From assembly GCA_024195265.1 (NCBI GenBank), contig JAJLRJ010000006.1:23993770-24057769 (forward strand): 64,000 bases of DNA. Reading direction: 5' to 3'. The translations under genes and the position numbers were made by a program. Source of the stretch: Dendrophyllia cribrosa (Eukaryota; Cnidaria; Anthozoa; Scleractinia; Dendrophylliidae). Below, one piece after another: positions 1 through 11,379 of this stretch (the stretch's first letter is position 1; the number at the start of each line of letters is the position of its first letter). The notes beneath the pieces are model-generated. The model saw nothing but the letters and a program-made list of their open reading frames with translations. It searched no databases and had not been told where the DNA came from.

Positions 1-202
1 AAAAAGCTTTTCTTGCTAATTTTAGCATTGTTTTAAGCAGAACGATGCTTAGCTGAACATTTGCTGTCTTTTTCTTGCAATTTCATTAAAATTAAACCAC
101 TATTTTTAATTACCGAATTTTGATGAAATCACCAGAAATCGTTGAGTGAGGTGCAAAAATTCCTTCATACTAAAAAGCTATTTAGTTGCGGACGGTGTAA
201 TC

Positions 203-300
203 TGCAGGTTGCAGGTTCTGCAGGTTGCAGGTGCAGGGTGCAGGGTGCAGGTTGCAGGTGCAGGTTGCAGGTGCAGGTTGCAGGTTGCAGGGTGCAGGTA
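203..300. repeat. GCAGGT/GCAGGGT tandem array in left arm of element A
   Basis: Short degenerate tandem units GCAGGTT, GCAGGT and GCAGGGT lie directly inside the left terminus of element A. The reverse-complement array (CCTGCAA/CCTGCAC units) occupies about 2611-2735 in the right arm. Mirrored arrays at matching places show they belong to the transposon ends and are not an independent microsatellite. A role as repeated transposase-binding sites is inference. Confidence 0.75.
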
Positions 301-1389
301 CGAAGTTAATTATTAAAAGTCAATTCGACTTTAATTGTATGTAGCACGAGTCAAGTTCGAGTCACGAGTCACAAGCTATTTCTCTTTTGTCTTTTTTATG
401 TCGTAAAAAATAAAAATAATAATAAATGAAAGCTATCCTTCACTAAACAACCCTTCCCCTGAAAGAATCTTACCTTGATATGTACACAAATCAAGCAGGG
501 GTGTTGTTTCCAAGTCAAAATCATGGAGAAAAGCTGCGTCGTTTTCGTTCGAGCGCCATCTTTGTTGCAGTGAAATGATGAACGCTGGAACGTCGGAACG
601 TCAGAACGGCGGATCGAACACCGGAAGTGATCGGGGGTGTAAATTGTTATTGTCAAAAAGATGAACAGTGCGATTTGAAATGTTTTATTGTGAAGATCGT
701 GAGAGTTTAAACTGATTAAATTCCTGTTCCATCTGTAGACAACGGCTTTTTTTTTTCAATAAAACCTATTCCTCGTTCGAGCGCCATCTTGTTGTAGCCA
801 TGTAATACATGTACAACAAGGACCACTGGAGCACCGGAACGCCTTTGGTGCTCATGTCATATCGGGGGATGTACTGTAAAGTTTGAGATTGAATCAAAAA
901 ATATATAATAAAGTAGTAATGAAAATTTGAAGTTTATTGAAAATAAAATTAATCAAATTAATTATATGCGGTGCAGTGCGAAGAATAATAAATCTATCGG
1001 TAATAATATCATATATAATAAACTAGTGTATCCAAAAGATAGTAATTGCTGCGGTAAATTTGTTGTAACAATGCTGTTTTATCGTCTCGCTGGTATTACA
1101 GAATTTTCTCTTTCGTTTTTTGAGGGGAAGCAAAGCAAATGTAACCGGGATGAATCGACGAAAATTCCAGCTAATAAGACTAATTTTGTTTTGCAATTCA
1201 CGCATCAAGTTCCTGCAATGTCTGTAGAATATTGTTGAGTAAAGGACGCGTTCACCACGAGGAAGGTGTGAAAATTTAGGTTAATTACTGTGTGTTCGCG
1301 TCTCCCAAGCTCAGCTCAGGTTTCGCGTCCCCAAGCGCTCAGGTCAGTTCAGTCTCATCGACCCCTGTCGGAGTGATTTCAAAATAAAT

Positions 1390-1641
1390 TTGTCTTTTGT
1401 TCCGTATACGTACAATCTTCGAAAATCTTTGCCATTCAACGGTCCTATCACCATGCCTCGCAGTCCCCGCTCAACTCGTAGTAGTCTTCGACACTTCAGT
1501 TCCGATTTCGACTGGGACATGTTGATGGACCAAAATACTGTATTACAAATCTCGCAGCCAACACTGAGCTTGAAGCAGCAAGCGAGGCTATTGTTCGTGG
1601 CGCAGTGCATTCTGGCCCAAAATGTGTTCGTGGCGCAGTGA
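1390..1641 (+). other. Coding-like segment inside element A (possible captured fragment)
   Basis: An 83-codon open frame inside transposon A is richer in GC than its surroundings and encodes a Ser/Arg-rich stretch around residues 24-45 (an internal Met with Pro-Arg-Ser repeats), then an acidic and hydrophobic part. No family is recognised. The 3' end contains a short direct duplication (TTCGTGGCGCAGTG twice, about 1597 and 1628). MULEs elsewhere are known to capture host gene fragments (Pack-MULEs); that reading here is speculation. It could equally be chance. Confidence 0.2.
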
Positions 1642-2756
1642 ATTCTAGTAAAAAGCGATCAAATCGAGATTTTTTCTAGCTTATATTTTTTTCTCATATA
1701 TTTCTCTTAAATCCTGATTATGTTGCTGCTCACTCGCTACGCTCGTTCCGCAGCAAATAGTATTGTAAGAGGAGGCCTCCAATCAGTCATTGCTGCTGGC
1801 ACCCTTATAATTATAAATTAATCCTCTTGTTAATTGTTAATGATAAATAACAAAGTACTTTTCTGGTGAATGCCGTACACCAATCAAAACAAACGCAAAT
1901 GACGTAATTACAAGAACATTTACTGGCGCAAAGGGCTGAAAAACTGTGTAACTCAGGCCACAATTAGTTTTGGCATTGCTCCTAATTTGTTTAAAACAAG
2001 ATTCACATCATGTTTACTTTCATACTTTCCATCGAGTCGAAGCCGCAGCCACGTTCAGGATGGAGCATGTGGTCAGTTAATCATTAAACTGTAACATGAT
2101 ATGTTATGCGAAAAAACGGAAACAAAATAACAGACGTTTAGAGACAACTGTCTATTCATCAGTATAAATGCCGTTACTGTGATTTGTACATATAATCATG
2201 AAACTGTCAGTTTAAGCTCTCGCGATCTTCACAATAAAACATTTCAAATCGCACTGTTCATCTTTTTGACAATAACAATTTACACCCCCGATCACTTCCG
2301 GTGTTCGATCCGCCGTTCCGCCGTTCCAGCGTTCCTGATTTCATTACAACAAAGATGGCGCTCGAACGAAGCCGACGCAGTTTTTTCTCCATGATTTTGA
2401 CTTGGAAACAATACCCCCGCTTGATTTGTGTACTATCAAGGTAAGATTCTTTCAGGGGAAGTGTTGGGTAGTGAAAGATAGCTTTCATTTATTTTTTATT
2501 TTTTACGACATAAAAAAGGCAAAAGAGAAATAGCTTGTGACTCGTGACTCGAACTTGACTCGTGCTACATACGATTTAAGTCGAATTGACTTTAAATTAT
2601 TAACTTCGTACCTGCAACCTGCACCTGCAACCTGCACCCTGCACCTGCACCCTGCACCTGCAACCTGCACCCTGCACCCTGCACTTGCAACCTGCATCCT
2701 GCACCCTGCAACCTGCAGAACCTGCAACCTGCAGATTACACCGTCCGATTTAGTTG

Positions 2757-3788
2757 CCCAAAAATTTTATTATATTTTTCGAAAGCATAAAGATAATTCT
2801 TACTTCTGGTATTAAAACTACGTTGTTAGCTTGTTGCCCATTGGAGATATTAAGATCTAAAATGACCTAATTTTGGCGTCTCGTGAAAATGACCAAATAT
2901 GCCCTTCACTTTCGGTATTAGGAAAGCCGAAAATCAAAGCAACGGATTCCAATAACACATTTTGCTACAAGACTGATCAATATAGAATACGATTTAGTAG
3001 TTTTTATTCCCAGGCTGCTATTTTTGTTGTCTAACCACTCGAATAAATTTAGCTAATTAATATGCATAAATTTGTGCCAAATGGCCATTTTTCCGGCGGG
3101 ACCCTACAACTCAGAGAGAATAAAAAATTTTCACCTTATATTTTGGTACATGTATCTACTCATGACCCTCAACCTTTGTGCCAAGTTTGAGCGAAATCGG
3201 TGATTTGAGTATTATCACCTCCTGCCTGGTCCTGCCTGGTTTTCTGGTGGACACTCTCTTAAGGATTTAACCAGCTTAACTTCCATTATTTAAACCTCCT
3301 TTGCATGTGTACATTGTGTATCTTTGGGTGGGCCAATATACATTCTAGCTCAATAGTCTAAAAATGATCATTTTTTGCACAATTTACATGACTTGTACAG
3401 TATATGGCCAATTGGATTTTTGCAAAAACATCTAGTTACATAATTGGATGCAGAATAGTTTAAGGCTTCCAGTTCTAAAGTTTGACATGAATTCTTCAAA
3501 ATCCAAAGGAGCCACACTCAAAAATCTGAACACACCACTGTGGCAGTTGACATCTCCCAAAATACGGGATATTGGGAGCCAAATATCTCAGCTAAAAATA
3601 CACAGTACAAATGTTATATTTAAAACGGAAGTTGATAATATCTTTGACTGTGAAATGAGCCACTTTCATTGCTAAATTATGACAAAATCAAAATATACAA
3701 AATCTTTTCATTTTTTGGCCTATCAAGTTACTTTAATGACAGCTAAGACAGGAGTATACGTAACACTGATTAACAAACGATGATCATA
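2757..3788. other. No gene recognised
   Basis: AT-rich sequence between transposon A and the HEPN exon. It contains short open frames without family resemblance and a small duplicated CCTGCCTGGT at about 3222-3241. The next exon of the minus-strand HEPN gene would be expected here or beyond the window edge, but no convincing acceptor plus coding frame was found. Confidence 0.5.
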
Positions 3789-3808
3789 TTATCGAATATT
3801 AAACTTAC

Positions 3809-4526
3809 CTCCACATGAGTCACAGTTGGCAGCTGAGGAACTAAGCCTGTCTATCACCTGATGCATCTCTCCAAGCTGATCCTTGATGTCTTCTAAGGAT
3901 TTCTTAACTTCCACATCATTTTCATACCACCTCTCCAGTTCTTGGACATTTCTCTTATCCTTTTCTGTAAGAGGATCCTTCAAGAATTTTTCAGTAGCCA
4001 CCTGCCATTCAGTTGCTTTTTCAGGGCTGATATGTCCTGCAATTCTTATGAGGGTTTCGCTTATATCTTGCCAAAGCAATTGAAATTCACCATGTGTGAT
4101 CTCCATGGCTTGGCGCACATGTCCATAGACTGAGTTACGGAAGAATTTTATTCTCACTAAATCTGCAGTGAGACTTAGCTCTGTTTTTGCTGGTAGAGCA
4201 TCCCATCCGGTAGGAGGAGGTGCAAGGCTGCATATTGTCCTAAGCAACCTGAATAGCAGAGTAAGATCCAAATCATAAACCCCTGGGGAGGGGTTATTAT
4301 AAAGACAATCCCACTGTGGCTTGGTCAGTTTTGCTGCTTTTAGCTGATTTTTGATGACAGGACTGCTCAGTATGGTGGGAAGTTGACTTGGTGGGCAGTA
4401 TTTAATATCAAACATCTCCCTCAGTAAGCTGGTGCCTCCACTAATTAAAAGTCGAGTAACACGCACAAAGTTGTCTTTCTCAGCTGTTGAGTGGAGTACT
4501 TCATCAGGGTCAAGGGCGGCTGCCAT
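3809..4526 (-). CDS. First coding exon of a DZIP3-type HEPN-domain protein (partial)
   Basis: The minus-strand exon starts at the ATG at 4526 and runs 239 codons plus one base to a good splice donor (GTAAGTTT, intron begins at 3808). Residues about 70-165 match the DZIP3-like HEPN domain: an aromatic and Asp-Leu-Thr-Leu-Leu-Phe helix, a Pro-Pro-Thr-Gly-Trp-Asp turn, and the HEPN signature R-N-x3-G-H (RNSVYGH). Known: HEPN R-x4-6-H motifs form RNA-binding or RNase centres, and in cnidarians this version often heads multidomain immune-like proteins with NACHT, Death or TPR parts. The tail of the exon (Glu/Lys-rich, then CDSCGG) looks like a coiled linker. Downstream exons are not visible, so the full architecture is unknown. 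Confidence 0.75.
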
Positions 4527-4712
4527 TCCAAACTTTCACCTATGGGCAAATTAAAGGATATTCAGTATAATAGCCAATAACTGAAGTACAGACTGTAGCA
4601 TGTTAGGGATGGAACTAACCTTTTTATATCACTTCATAGCCACCCTTTGTCAGTGTTCAAAGCTGGTGTCCGCGATTAGTGTCACTATTAGCTCTAATAA
4701 TTGTAAATCATA

Positions 4713-5306
4713 CAGTCGAAGCTCTCGTAAGCGGACACCCTCGGAACGCGTAAAAAGTGTCCGTAGCTGGAGCTGGCCGCTTACGAGAATGGTTCTCGTA
4801 AGCGGCCACTAGAGGTGTAGGGGATACCGGTAGATCATGGCCGCTTACGGGAGCTTGCCCAGCCTTGGCTAAAATCGAAACTTGAGCGCCTTGGCTAGTG
4901 TTGTGCTGACAACGTTGTAATTCCAGTCACAAGGGCATATGAATGTAAGTGGTGTTTCGAAATGTAACCGGACATGGATGACAACAAAACAAACACTGAA
5001 ATATGGTACTGTCATTACTGTAAAATCATTGTGACGAACGGCGATGTGAAGTTGATTGATAAAAACAAGATACAGAGGTTGTTAATAGGATTTTCTTTGA
5101 GGTGTTCTGCACTTACGGGAGCTTAAAAACAAAGAAAAAGTCTAAGAAGTAATCTCTGAAAGTGTCCGCAGCTGCTTACAGGAATGTCCGCTTACGAGAA
5201 TGTAAAAATACAGAGTTTGTATGGGAGTTAAAACTGGGTTTCAAACAAGGCGGCCGTAAGTAAAGCTGTCCACTTACGAGAGTGTCCGTTAAGAGAGCTT
5301 CGACTG
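4713..5306. mobile_element. pogo/Tigger-like MITE with TA duplication
   Basis: Ends are CAGTCGAAGCTCTCGTAAGC on the left and the near reverse complement AAGAGAGCTTCGACTG on the right. Both are flanked by TA (4711-4712 and 5307-5308). Further TIR-like pieces (GCTTACGAGAATG, GTAAGCGGCC) recur inside. Known: CAGT...ACTG ends with TA duplication are typical of the Tc1/mariner-pogo group. At 594 bp and with no transposase it is non-autonomous. It lies just upstream of the HEPN exon, possibly in its 5' region. Confidence 0.8.
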
Positions 5307-5919
5307 TAATTATACATGTACTTCCACCAATTTTTTAAGTACCCTGGTTGGAGAGCTACAGAATAAGAGGGGGTATACAATACATGAGGAATACTGGCAG
5401 AGAGAATTAAGAAGACACTGATTAACTGTACTGCTAATTTCCAAGTTATTGAGGATTTCTAACAACATTTTTTACACACAAATTAATCTCCTGACCACAT
5501 AACTGGCCAAAATAATGTCATTTTTCAGATACATCCAAAAATGCGCCTCTTTTGTGAATAAATGTCATCTGCAATCAAGGCATATTTAAAACTGAATTTA
5601 AATACTTACTCATACATCAGAAGTGGGATATTTTATAAAGGAAATAGTATACTTAATGCTCCTGGGCATTAATTGAGTTAATTATTAAATAAGCACTTGA
5701 GATGCGAGAATAATTTTTGTGTGCTCCTACTGTATAACTCGATCAACAAAATATACTTGTTTGTGTTTACTGTTAGTATAATAATTCCTGATAATTCCTT
5801 TTAGCAAACACAGACAATTTAACCCTGCCCCAAATAAAATTCCTGTCACCCTAATGTCTCATGCTCCTGCACTGACTCCTTAAATCCTCTAGGCAGTATT
5901 ACACTGACTCATTATATAA
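5307..5919. other. No gene recognised
   Basis: AT-rich non-coding sequence between the pogo-like MITE and the 105-bp degenerate repeat. No open frame, RNA gene or inverted repeat stood out. Confidence 0.5.
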
Positions 5920-6345
5920 GGTTACACTCCCCAGCTTTACAATGATATGCTACAGCAGACTGTGGGAGTCAAAATATATTCTTAAATAAGCAGTTCCCCA
6001 CCCAAAACAAGGCTTAACCCTACTTTTACAACAGTACTATATCCTCCCGCTGACCCTGCAAATCAAAATATATCTCTAAACAGCCAGTAGTCCACCCACA
6101 ACAAGGCTTACCCTACTTTTCCAATGACATGTTCATGCATACCCAGTGAGCCAAAATTGATCCCTTACTATGCAGTACTGCACCCACAACAAGGCTAACC
6201 CGACTTTAACAATGACACGTTTCTGCATAACCAGCGAGTCAAAATTGATCCCTTACTAAAATAAATATATAGGCAGCACTGCACCCACAACGGGCCGTAC
6301 CCTACTTTCCAATGACACGTTCCTGCATACCCCATTATGGAGCTG
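5920..6345. repeat. Degenerate tandem repeat of about 105 bp, about four copies
   Basis: The phrases CCACCCACAACAAGGCTTA, CCTACTTTTCCAATGACA and CAAAATTGATCCCTTACTA recur in the same order at roughly 105-bp spacing from about 5920 to 6345. Copies differ by substitutions and small gaps, so it is an old satellite-like block. Short open frames crossing it are not believed to be genes. Confidence 0.6.
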
Positions 6346-6507
6346 CACCCGCTGAAACACATTAATCGAAGATGCAAATTCTGCTGTCTCCACACTTATC
6401 ATTCTATTTATATTATTTACTCTGAGAGTATTCTATGTGCGTGATGCAGTTAATCAGTGTGTTCATTGGCATACTTGTGGTTGGGTGATCCAATCCGTGT
6501 GTCAGCC

Positions 6508-7720
6508 CGGTGTCTGACATTTGCAGACTGCAGACTGCAGACTGCAGACTGCAGACTGCAGACTGCAGACTGCAGACTGCAGACTGCAGACCGCAGACTG
6601 CAGACTGCAGACTGCAGACTGACTGACACTAAAATTTCTAATGACAAAAATGTCATCAACAATTTTTCCCGCGTAAAATTAAGTCAGCCACATTCCCAAG
6701 ATTCTTTGTGGACTTCTTCGTGTGGAACTACGACCCGTTCACCGTATTAAATGGCGTCAGATTCCAGGTACGATTCGTTGTTCTTCTTAGCTAGGTTAAT
6801 GTTAGCTAACTAGTACGTGTCTTGGTTGTCCCTTAATAAAGAAAGTTTTGGTTATACAGTGTGTTATTCAACACTTATCTAAAGGTGTTGTCCAGGCGGT
6901 GTTTATCTTTGAGCGGCGCGAGAATTAATTGAAGCGAGTGTTGGTACATGTATTAAAAACCCATTCTCCTTTGCGCCAAACCTAATTTGCATGTGTAAAA
7001 TGCGGCGCTTCAACAATTAAATTCGACAGAATTTGATAAATGTGACTTCTATTGAATATTCAACTGAAGTTGTAAATTCAACACAAATAAATTCGATGTT
7101 TGTGAATCAAATGTCAACCTTTCCCGGGAACTTTTTAAATTCGAGTTGACCCAAATAGGTATTAGATTTAGCCCATGTAAAATGCGTCGTTTAAACCAGG
7201 GCTTGCCTAAATCGCAGCTAAAATCGCATAAAAAATCCCTTGTGTAAACTGGCCTTTACTTTCTCACTGACGTGTACTTTTAACGTGCTTCAATGTCACA
7301 CACACAACGTTAAAAACTGCATGCTGGAATTTCTGCGGCTTTACACAAGACTTGACACATTCCCTTTTATTTCCGCACGAAAAACGTTTTGCCGAACATA
7401 TTTCCCCCATCCAAAGTGGAAATCTCGATCTAAGTGTTCAGTCTGTGGTAGTCTACCACCGATCTGTTCACAAGTCCACCTACTTCCACAACAAACAAGA
7501 TCAGGGATATTTGAAACCTTTTGAATAATGCAAAGATTTCATAAAACATCTCCGTGATATCACGTAATTATCATAGTCGGGAATATCCCAAATATCAAAC
7601 AACAATAACCTAAGAACAACAACAAATCTTACCTGTAATCGAACGGCATTATGGTTCTTTAGTGTCAGTCAGTCTGCAGTCTGCAGTCTGCAGTCTGCAG
7701 TCTGCAAATGTCAGACACCG
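6508..7720. mobile_element. Non-autonomous MULE-like transposon B with ACTGCAG arrays
   Basis: Outer ends are CGGTGTCTGACATTTGCAGA and its exact reverse complement, flanked by a perfect 9-bp repeat GTGTCAGCC (6499-6507 and 7721-7729). Inside each end is an array of ACTGCAG units: about a dozen on the left (6525-6620) and about five on the right (7671-7705). Both arrays are followed by the shared stretch ACTGACTGACACTAAA. The interior is AT-rich and non-coding. The 9-bp duplication and C-G ends match element A and the autonomous element at 32.65 kb. It is 1213 bp and has no enzyme. Confidence 0.8.
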
Positions 7721-7757
7721 GTGTCAGCCCACAATCGACCATTGCTAACCATGAGTT

Positions 7758-7830
7758 CTGACAGTAGCTCAGTGGTTAGAGCATCCGACTAGTGTACGGA
7801 AGGTCGTGGATTTGAATCTCATCTTGAACT
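7758..7830 (+). pseudogene. tRNA-Thr-like sequence (AGT loop), degenerate
   Basis: The D-arm GCTCAGTGGTTAGAGC is canonical and the anticodon-like loop CTAGTGT would read AGT (Thr). The acceptor arms do not pair well, and the T-arm (GTGGA/CTCAT around TTTGAAT) is broken. I read it as a tRNA pseudogene or the head of an old tRNA-derived SINE, not a working tRNA gene. Confidence 0.45.
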
Positions 7831-7839
7831 CAGAATTTT

Positions 7840-9838
7840 TTTTTCTAAGTTTCGTTCTCTACATACTTATCATTCCATTTATTGCGTTCGACAAAGGAGA
7901 ACGCATACTATTCAAGTCATTTTTCCCACGGGATTTATGATGTCCCACGGGTATCCATCTTAAAGCCATATGATTTCAGGGTTTGGAGGCCATCTTGGAC
8001 TGGCTGGTTGGCTGGCTGGCTGGCTGGCACAGATGGCCTCGATCTCATGTGATAATTTTTCTCGGCCGCCGGGAACTGGTATTTACACGTGGAGTGAAAT
8101 TACTTGAAAAAACACTTGAGACCATGTTTTTCTGTTTTTGTTTGTGCCGTCCTTCGTCCTTTTGTAGATTTATTCGAACTTACACTTGAAAATATGACTG
8201 AAGCTACTTATCAGAATATCAGAAAACTGTGTAGTGGTGTGTTTTCTAGGAAACAGATGCTGCGATTCGCCCCGGCTATGACAGCGAGTTGTGATGTGTC
8301 AATTAAGCTGCTTTTAATTTCTTAGGAGATATAACTTCTCTCTGTGCTCAGACTTGTGAGACTCTGATGAACCAATATAAAACTCCACGAGTCTCATATG
8401 TAGCTCTTAGCAGGAATAAAACACTACCATCATGTGTTATTGAGCCAGTGACCTATGAGCGGTTAACAAGTTTAAAATCATCAAATACTTTGCGGTATCA
8501 ACTGAATGAGGAAGACAGACTAGACCGAATGTCATTAGCACAATAGATTTCATAACACTGAACACCATCAGATTAGTTCTGTTATAATCCAACCAAAGTG
8601 TTAAGACATGGTTTTACAGCTAGGGAAATATATGTGCTTCCCCCGATTAATAGTTATCATAAGACTTGCAATAATATAATTTTTGTCAATTAGGTAAGTA
8701 CATGTAGGACAAACATGCGTTAAAGATAATTTACTCTAAACTTAGTTTAATTGTCACTCACTTCAAGTGCTTTTGCTCTTATCTTGTTCTTTTCTCAGGT
8801 TATCTACCCATGCCTTAGGTAAGGTAACTCCTTGAGTTTTGTGAATTGTTTTTGCCCATGCAAGTGCAAGAGGAAGCTTCTGTGTTTAATGGAAGCCATC
8901 TGATAATTGCTAATTGAGCTGAGGCAGTGACTGGGCAAATGGGTACACAAGATGGAAGACTGTGACTGAGAGATGGACCTCTGTCGACGTCAAATTTTAC
9001 AATAACTGCTTTTGGCAAATCAGGTTATTTATTTTTGCTTTTAAACATATTAAACTAACAGTTATATTTGAATAAATGTTTTCAAAAGAAGATTTTGTGT
9101 CCATTTTTATGTTTGTTCATTAATTTCATAGCTTGAAAAGCGATCGGTAGGTCTTTTCCATGGGTGGCGGGTGGCAGGTGGTGGGTGGTGGGTGACGGGT
9201 GAAAAAAAAATGAAAGCTAAAAGTTTTTGATTGTACATGTAGATATAGAAAGAGACCGATACAACGTAGATTCTTTTTTGGGTTAATACATTTCGGCTAA
9301 TGACCAAACAAACATACCTAGGAGATCAGTCGGACTACTTTGCAATATGAACTTGTCTTATGTAAGAAGTTACTACATGTATGCCCCTGCTTCATATGAG
9401 GCTTTGTGTATGAGCGCGAGCGTGTGTATGATTATGTGTAAAGTTGACTCGCAATAACTCGAACCCTCGCAGCTTGCGCTAACTTGAACCAAGACTTGGA
9501 TTTTATAGTTCTAAACTGAAAATATCCCGAGAATATGACGATATAATAACTGCCACTCCTTGGCCTCCCCCCCCCCCCCCCCCCCCAAACCACTACCGCC
9601 TATTGGTCTGCACCTCCACCTCCCACTTCCTCACTCCCTGCATGGTACCATCACCCCACCCTGTCGAACGGCACTCCCCTAATTTCCAATTACTACTAGT
9701 AAATATAGTATATAATTTTTAAAAATGTAGTTGGCTTTGACTAAGGGTATTATATACATGTAATAATAAACACTAAAGAGATGAGTATCAAATTATTAAA
9801 TGGCGGAAATAAGGTTTAAAACAGTTAGGCCAAGGCAA
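7840..9838. other. No gene recognised; simple repeats
   Basis: Mostly AT-rich sequence. Visible items are a GGCT run (about 8003-8028), a GGTGGCGGGTGG-type stretch (about 9160-9199) and a C homopolymer of about 20 bases (about 9567-9588). Open frames of 60-75 codons here have no recognisable domain or splice context. Confidence 0.5.
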
Positions 9839-9846
9839 AAATACAG

Positions 9847-10137
9847 AACACTCTTAAACAAAATTGCTTAAAACAAATCGACAGGTTAGAACTTTTTATT
9901 TGTTAAATTAAATTTCTTATTTTAAGAAAACTTTCTTCCTTAAAATCAATATCTTAAGACTTTTAAGTCTTAAGATATTTTAAGTCTTACTTTAAAAAGT
10001 AAGAAGCCAATTTTCAGCAAAACTCTTGAATCAACAACAGACAGCTCAAATTAAGAACATCCTTCTTAAAATAAGAAGTTGCTTTTATCTGAACCAAGAA
10101 AAAACTTCTTAATTTAAAACATTAGGTTTAAGAGTGG
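9847..10137. mobile_element. Fold-back MITE with central hairpin
   Basis: Left end AACACTCTTAAAC and right end GTTTAAGAGTGG are inverted, flanked by AATACAG (9840-9846 and 10138-10144). The centre holds a near-perfect palindrome, AATATCTTAAGACTT followed by its complement (about 9946-9977), and the arms are rich in TTAAGA/TCTTAA words that pair with each other. About 290 bp, no coding capacity. The 7-bp flanks do not settle the superfamily. Confidence 0.55.
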
Positions 10138-10144
10138 AATACAG

Positions 10145-11184
10145 GGCCACTTATTTGCATCTCATTGAATGACAAAAGTGCCTATTGTGTTAAATTATAC
10201 TTCGTTCTACAAAGAGTTTCGACACATGCATGCATGTAAATGAGGTGGCCAAAGTGGCCCTGCATTCTCCTAACTTTCTTCGATGAATAAAAAATTACTG
10301 CTTGTCTGTGCAAGTTTAGAGTAGCTAATGTTTTCAATTAAGCTTAAGTTAATTGTTCAATACAAGCAAATAATAATAAAATCGATCTCGTGTTTTTCAT
10401 GGATAAAATTAACTCAGGACACTTCCGGTAAACTTACCGTTTCTGCCGTTTTTATGGAAGACTTTAGCTCGTACCCAACAATCTCATTTTGAAGGAGTCT
10501 CGATTTTAGATGAAAAGATTATCCTGACATTCTGCTACAAAAGAAACACATATCCGTAGGATTCGACCTTCTGCCCAGCTACGTGCTCTTTATGATCATT
10601 CATGCACAAGGAATTTCACAATAAGTCTACAACAAACGAGTAAGGTTTAAACTTAACTGCGATGCTGTCAGGAATCAAAGCTTGCAGAACATGGTAAATG
10701 ATTACATTTACGTGCAGAAAGCACTGCACCAACAAGAACGGACTGCAGGCTTCCCAGGCTTTGCTGCGATTTTGATCACATGATCTAACTATTACCTGAA
10801 GTTGTCAAAATCTTTGACGCGACGACAATGCGTCAAAAATTCACCGTGTACTATTGTCAATTAATCAAAGGGCTCTTCAAGCCATCTCGTTAATGCGTTA
10901 GAAGGTGAGGTTAATAAAAAAATAGGCAGTCTATGACTGCATGTAGCTTACTGCGCCTGTTGTTACTTAGATTATCGTAGGATTTCCTCCCCCCCACCTT
11001 TGCTCCCTGGATTTCCAAGCCGAGAGACCCCCCTCTCCTGCCCGGATTTGCAATAAAGTTTTGGAAGCCCTAAATTTACAGGTAATGAGAAAAAAAATAC
11101 ATGTAATCGCATTCAGAAGACCGTGGTGACGAGTGCTATAAATTGGTGAAACATTTTAAAAATAAATATTGCGTGACGCATCAT
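10145..11184. other. No gene recognised
   Basis: AT-rich non-coding sequence with a pyrimidine-rich patch at about 10988-11040. No open frame or RNA gene is supported. Confidence 0.5.
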
Positions 11185-11375
11185 GAGATTTCAGCCCGGT
11201 CAACCGGGCTGAAATCTCAGCCCGGGCTGAAATTCGCCATGTAATCGGCCCCTGTAATCGGCCCATGTAATCGCCCATGTAATCGCGAATTTCAACCCGG
11301 GCTGAGATTTCAGCCCGGTTGACCGGGCTGAAATCTCAGCCCGGGCTGAAATTCGCCATGTAATCGGCCCCTTCA
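11185..11375. repeat. Complex GC-rich palindrome, two related hairpins
   Basis: Two hairpins share the word GATTTCAGCCCGG: one at 11185-11218 (loop around TCAA) and a longer near-perfect palindrome at 11285-11356 with arms of about 35 bases centred on GGTTGACC. The phrases GCCCGGGCTGAAATTCGCC and CATGTAATCGGCCC are repeated directly after both. The block is far more GC-rich than its flanks. It is probably a fold-back transposon, but no clear target duplication was found. Confidence 0.6.
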
Positions 11376-11379
11376 TCGA

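Larger units (their letters stand above)
189..2747. mobile_element. Non-autonomous MULE-like transposon A with long inverted repeats
   Basis: Seen: the outer ends are CGGACGGTGTAATCTGCAGG and its exact reverse complement. They are flanked by a perfect 9-bp direct repeat, ATTTAGTTG (180-188 and 2748-2756). Each arm is roughly 525-540 bp (about 189-712 and 2210-2747) and starts with an array of GCAGGT/GCAGGGT units, then shared unique sequence. The 1.5-kb interior has no transposase. Known: 9-bp target-site duplications are typical of the Mutator (MULE) superfamily. Inferred: a non-autonomous MULE-type element, possibly served by an enzyme like the one encoded at 33.0-39.0 kb, although terminal sequences differ apart from the outermost C-G. 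Confidence 0.8.

Noticed and set aside
2503..2815. Cys/Ala/Gly and Thr/Cys/Leu repeat frames
   Set aside because: Translation of the GCAGGT array of element A.
6450..6750. LQSAVCSLQSAV and DCRLQTADCRLQ frames
   Set aside because: Translation of the ACTGCAG array of element B.
7758..7830. Functional tRNA-Thr
   Set aside because: Acceptor and T stems do not pair; no terminator-like T run right after.
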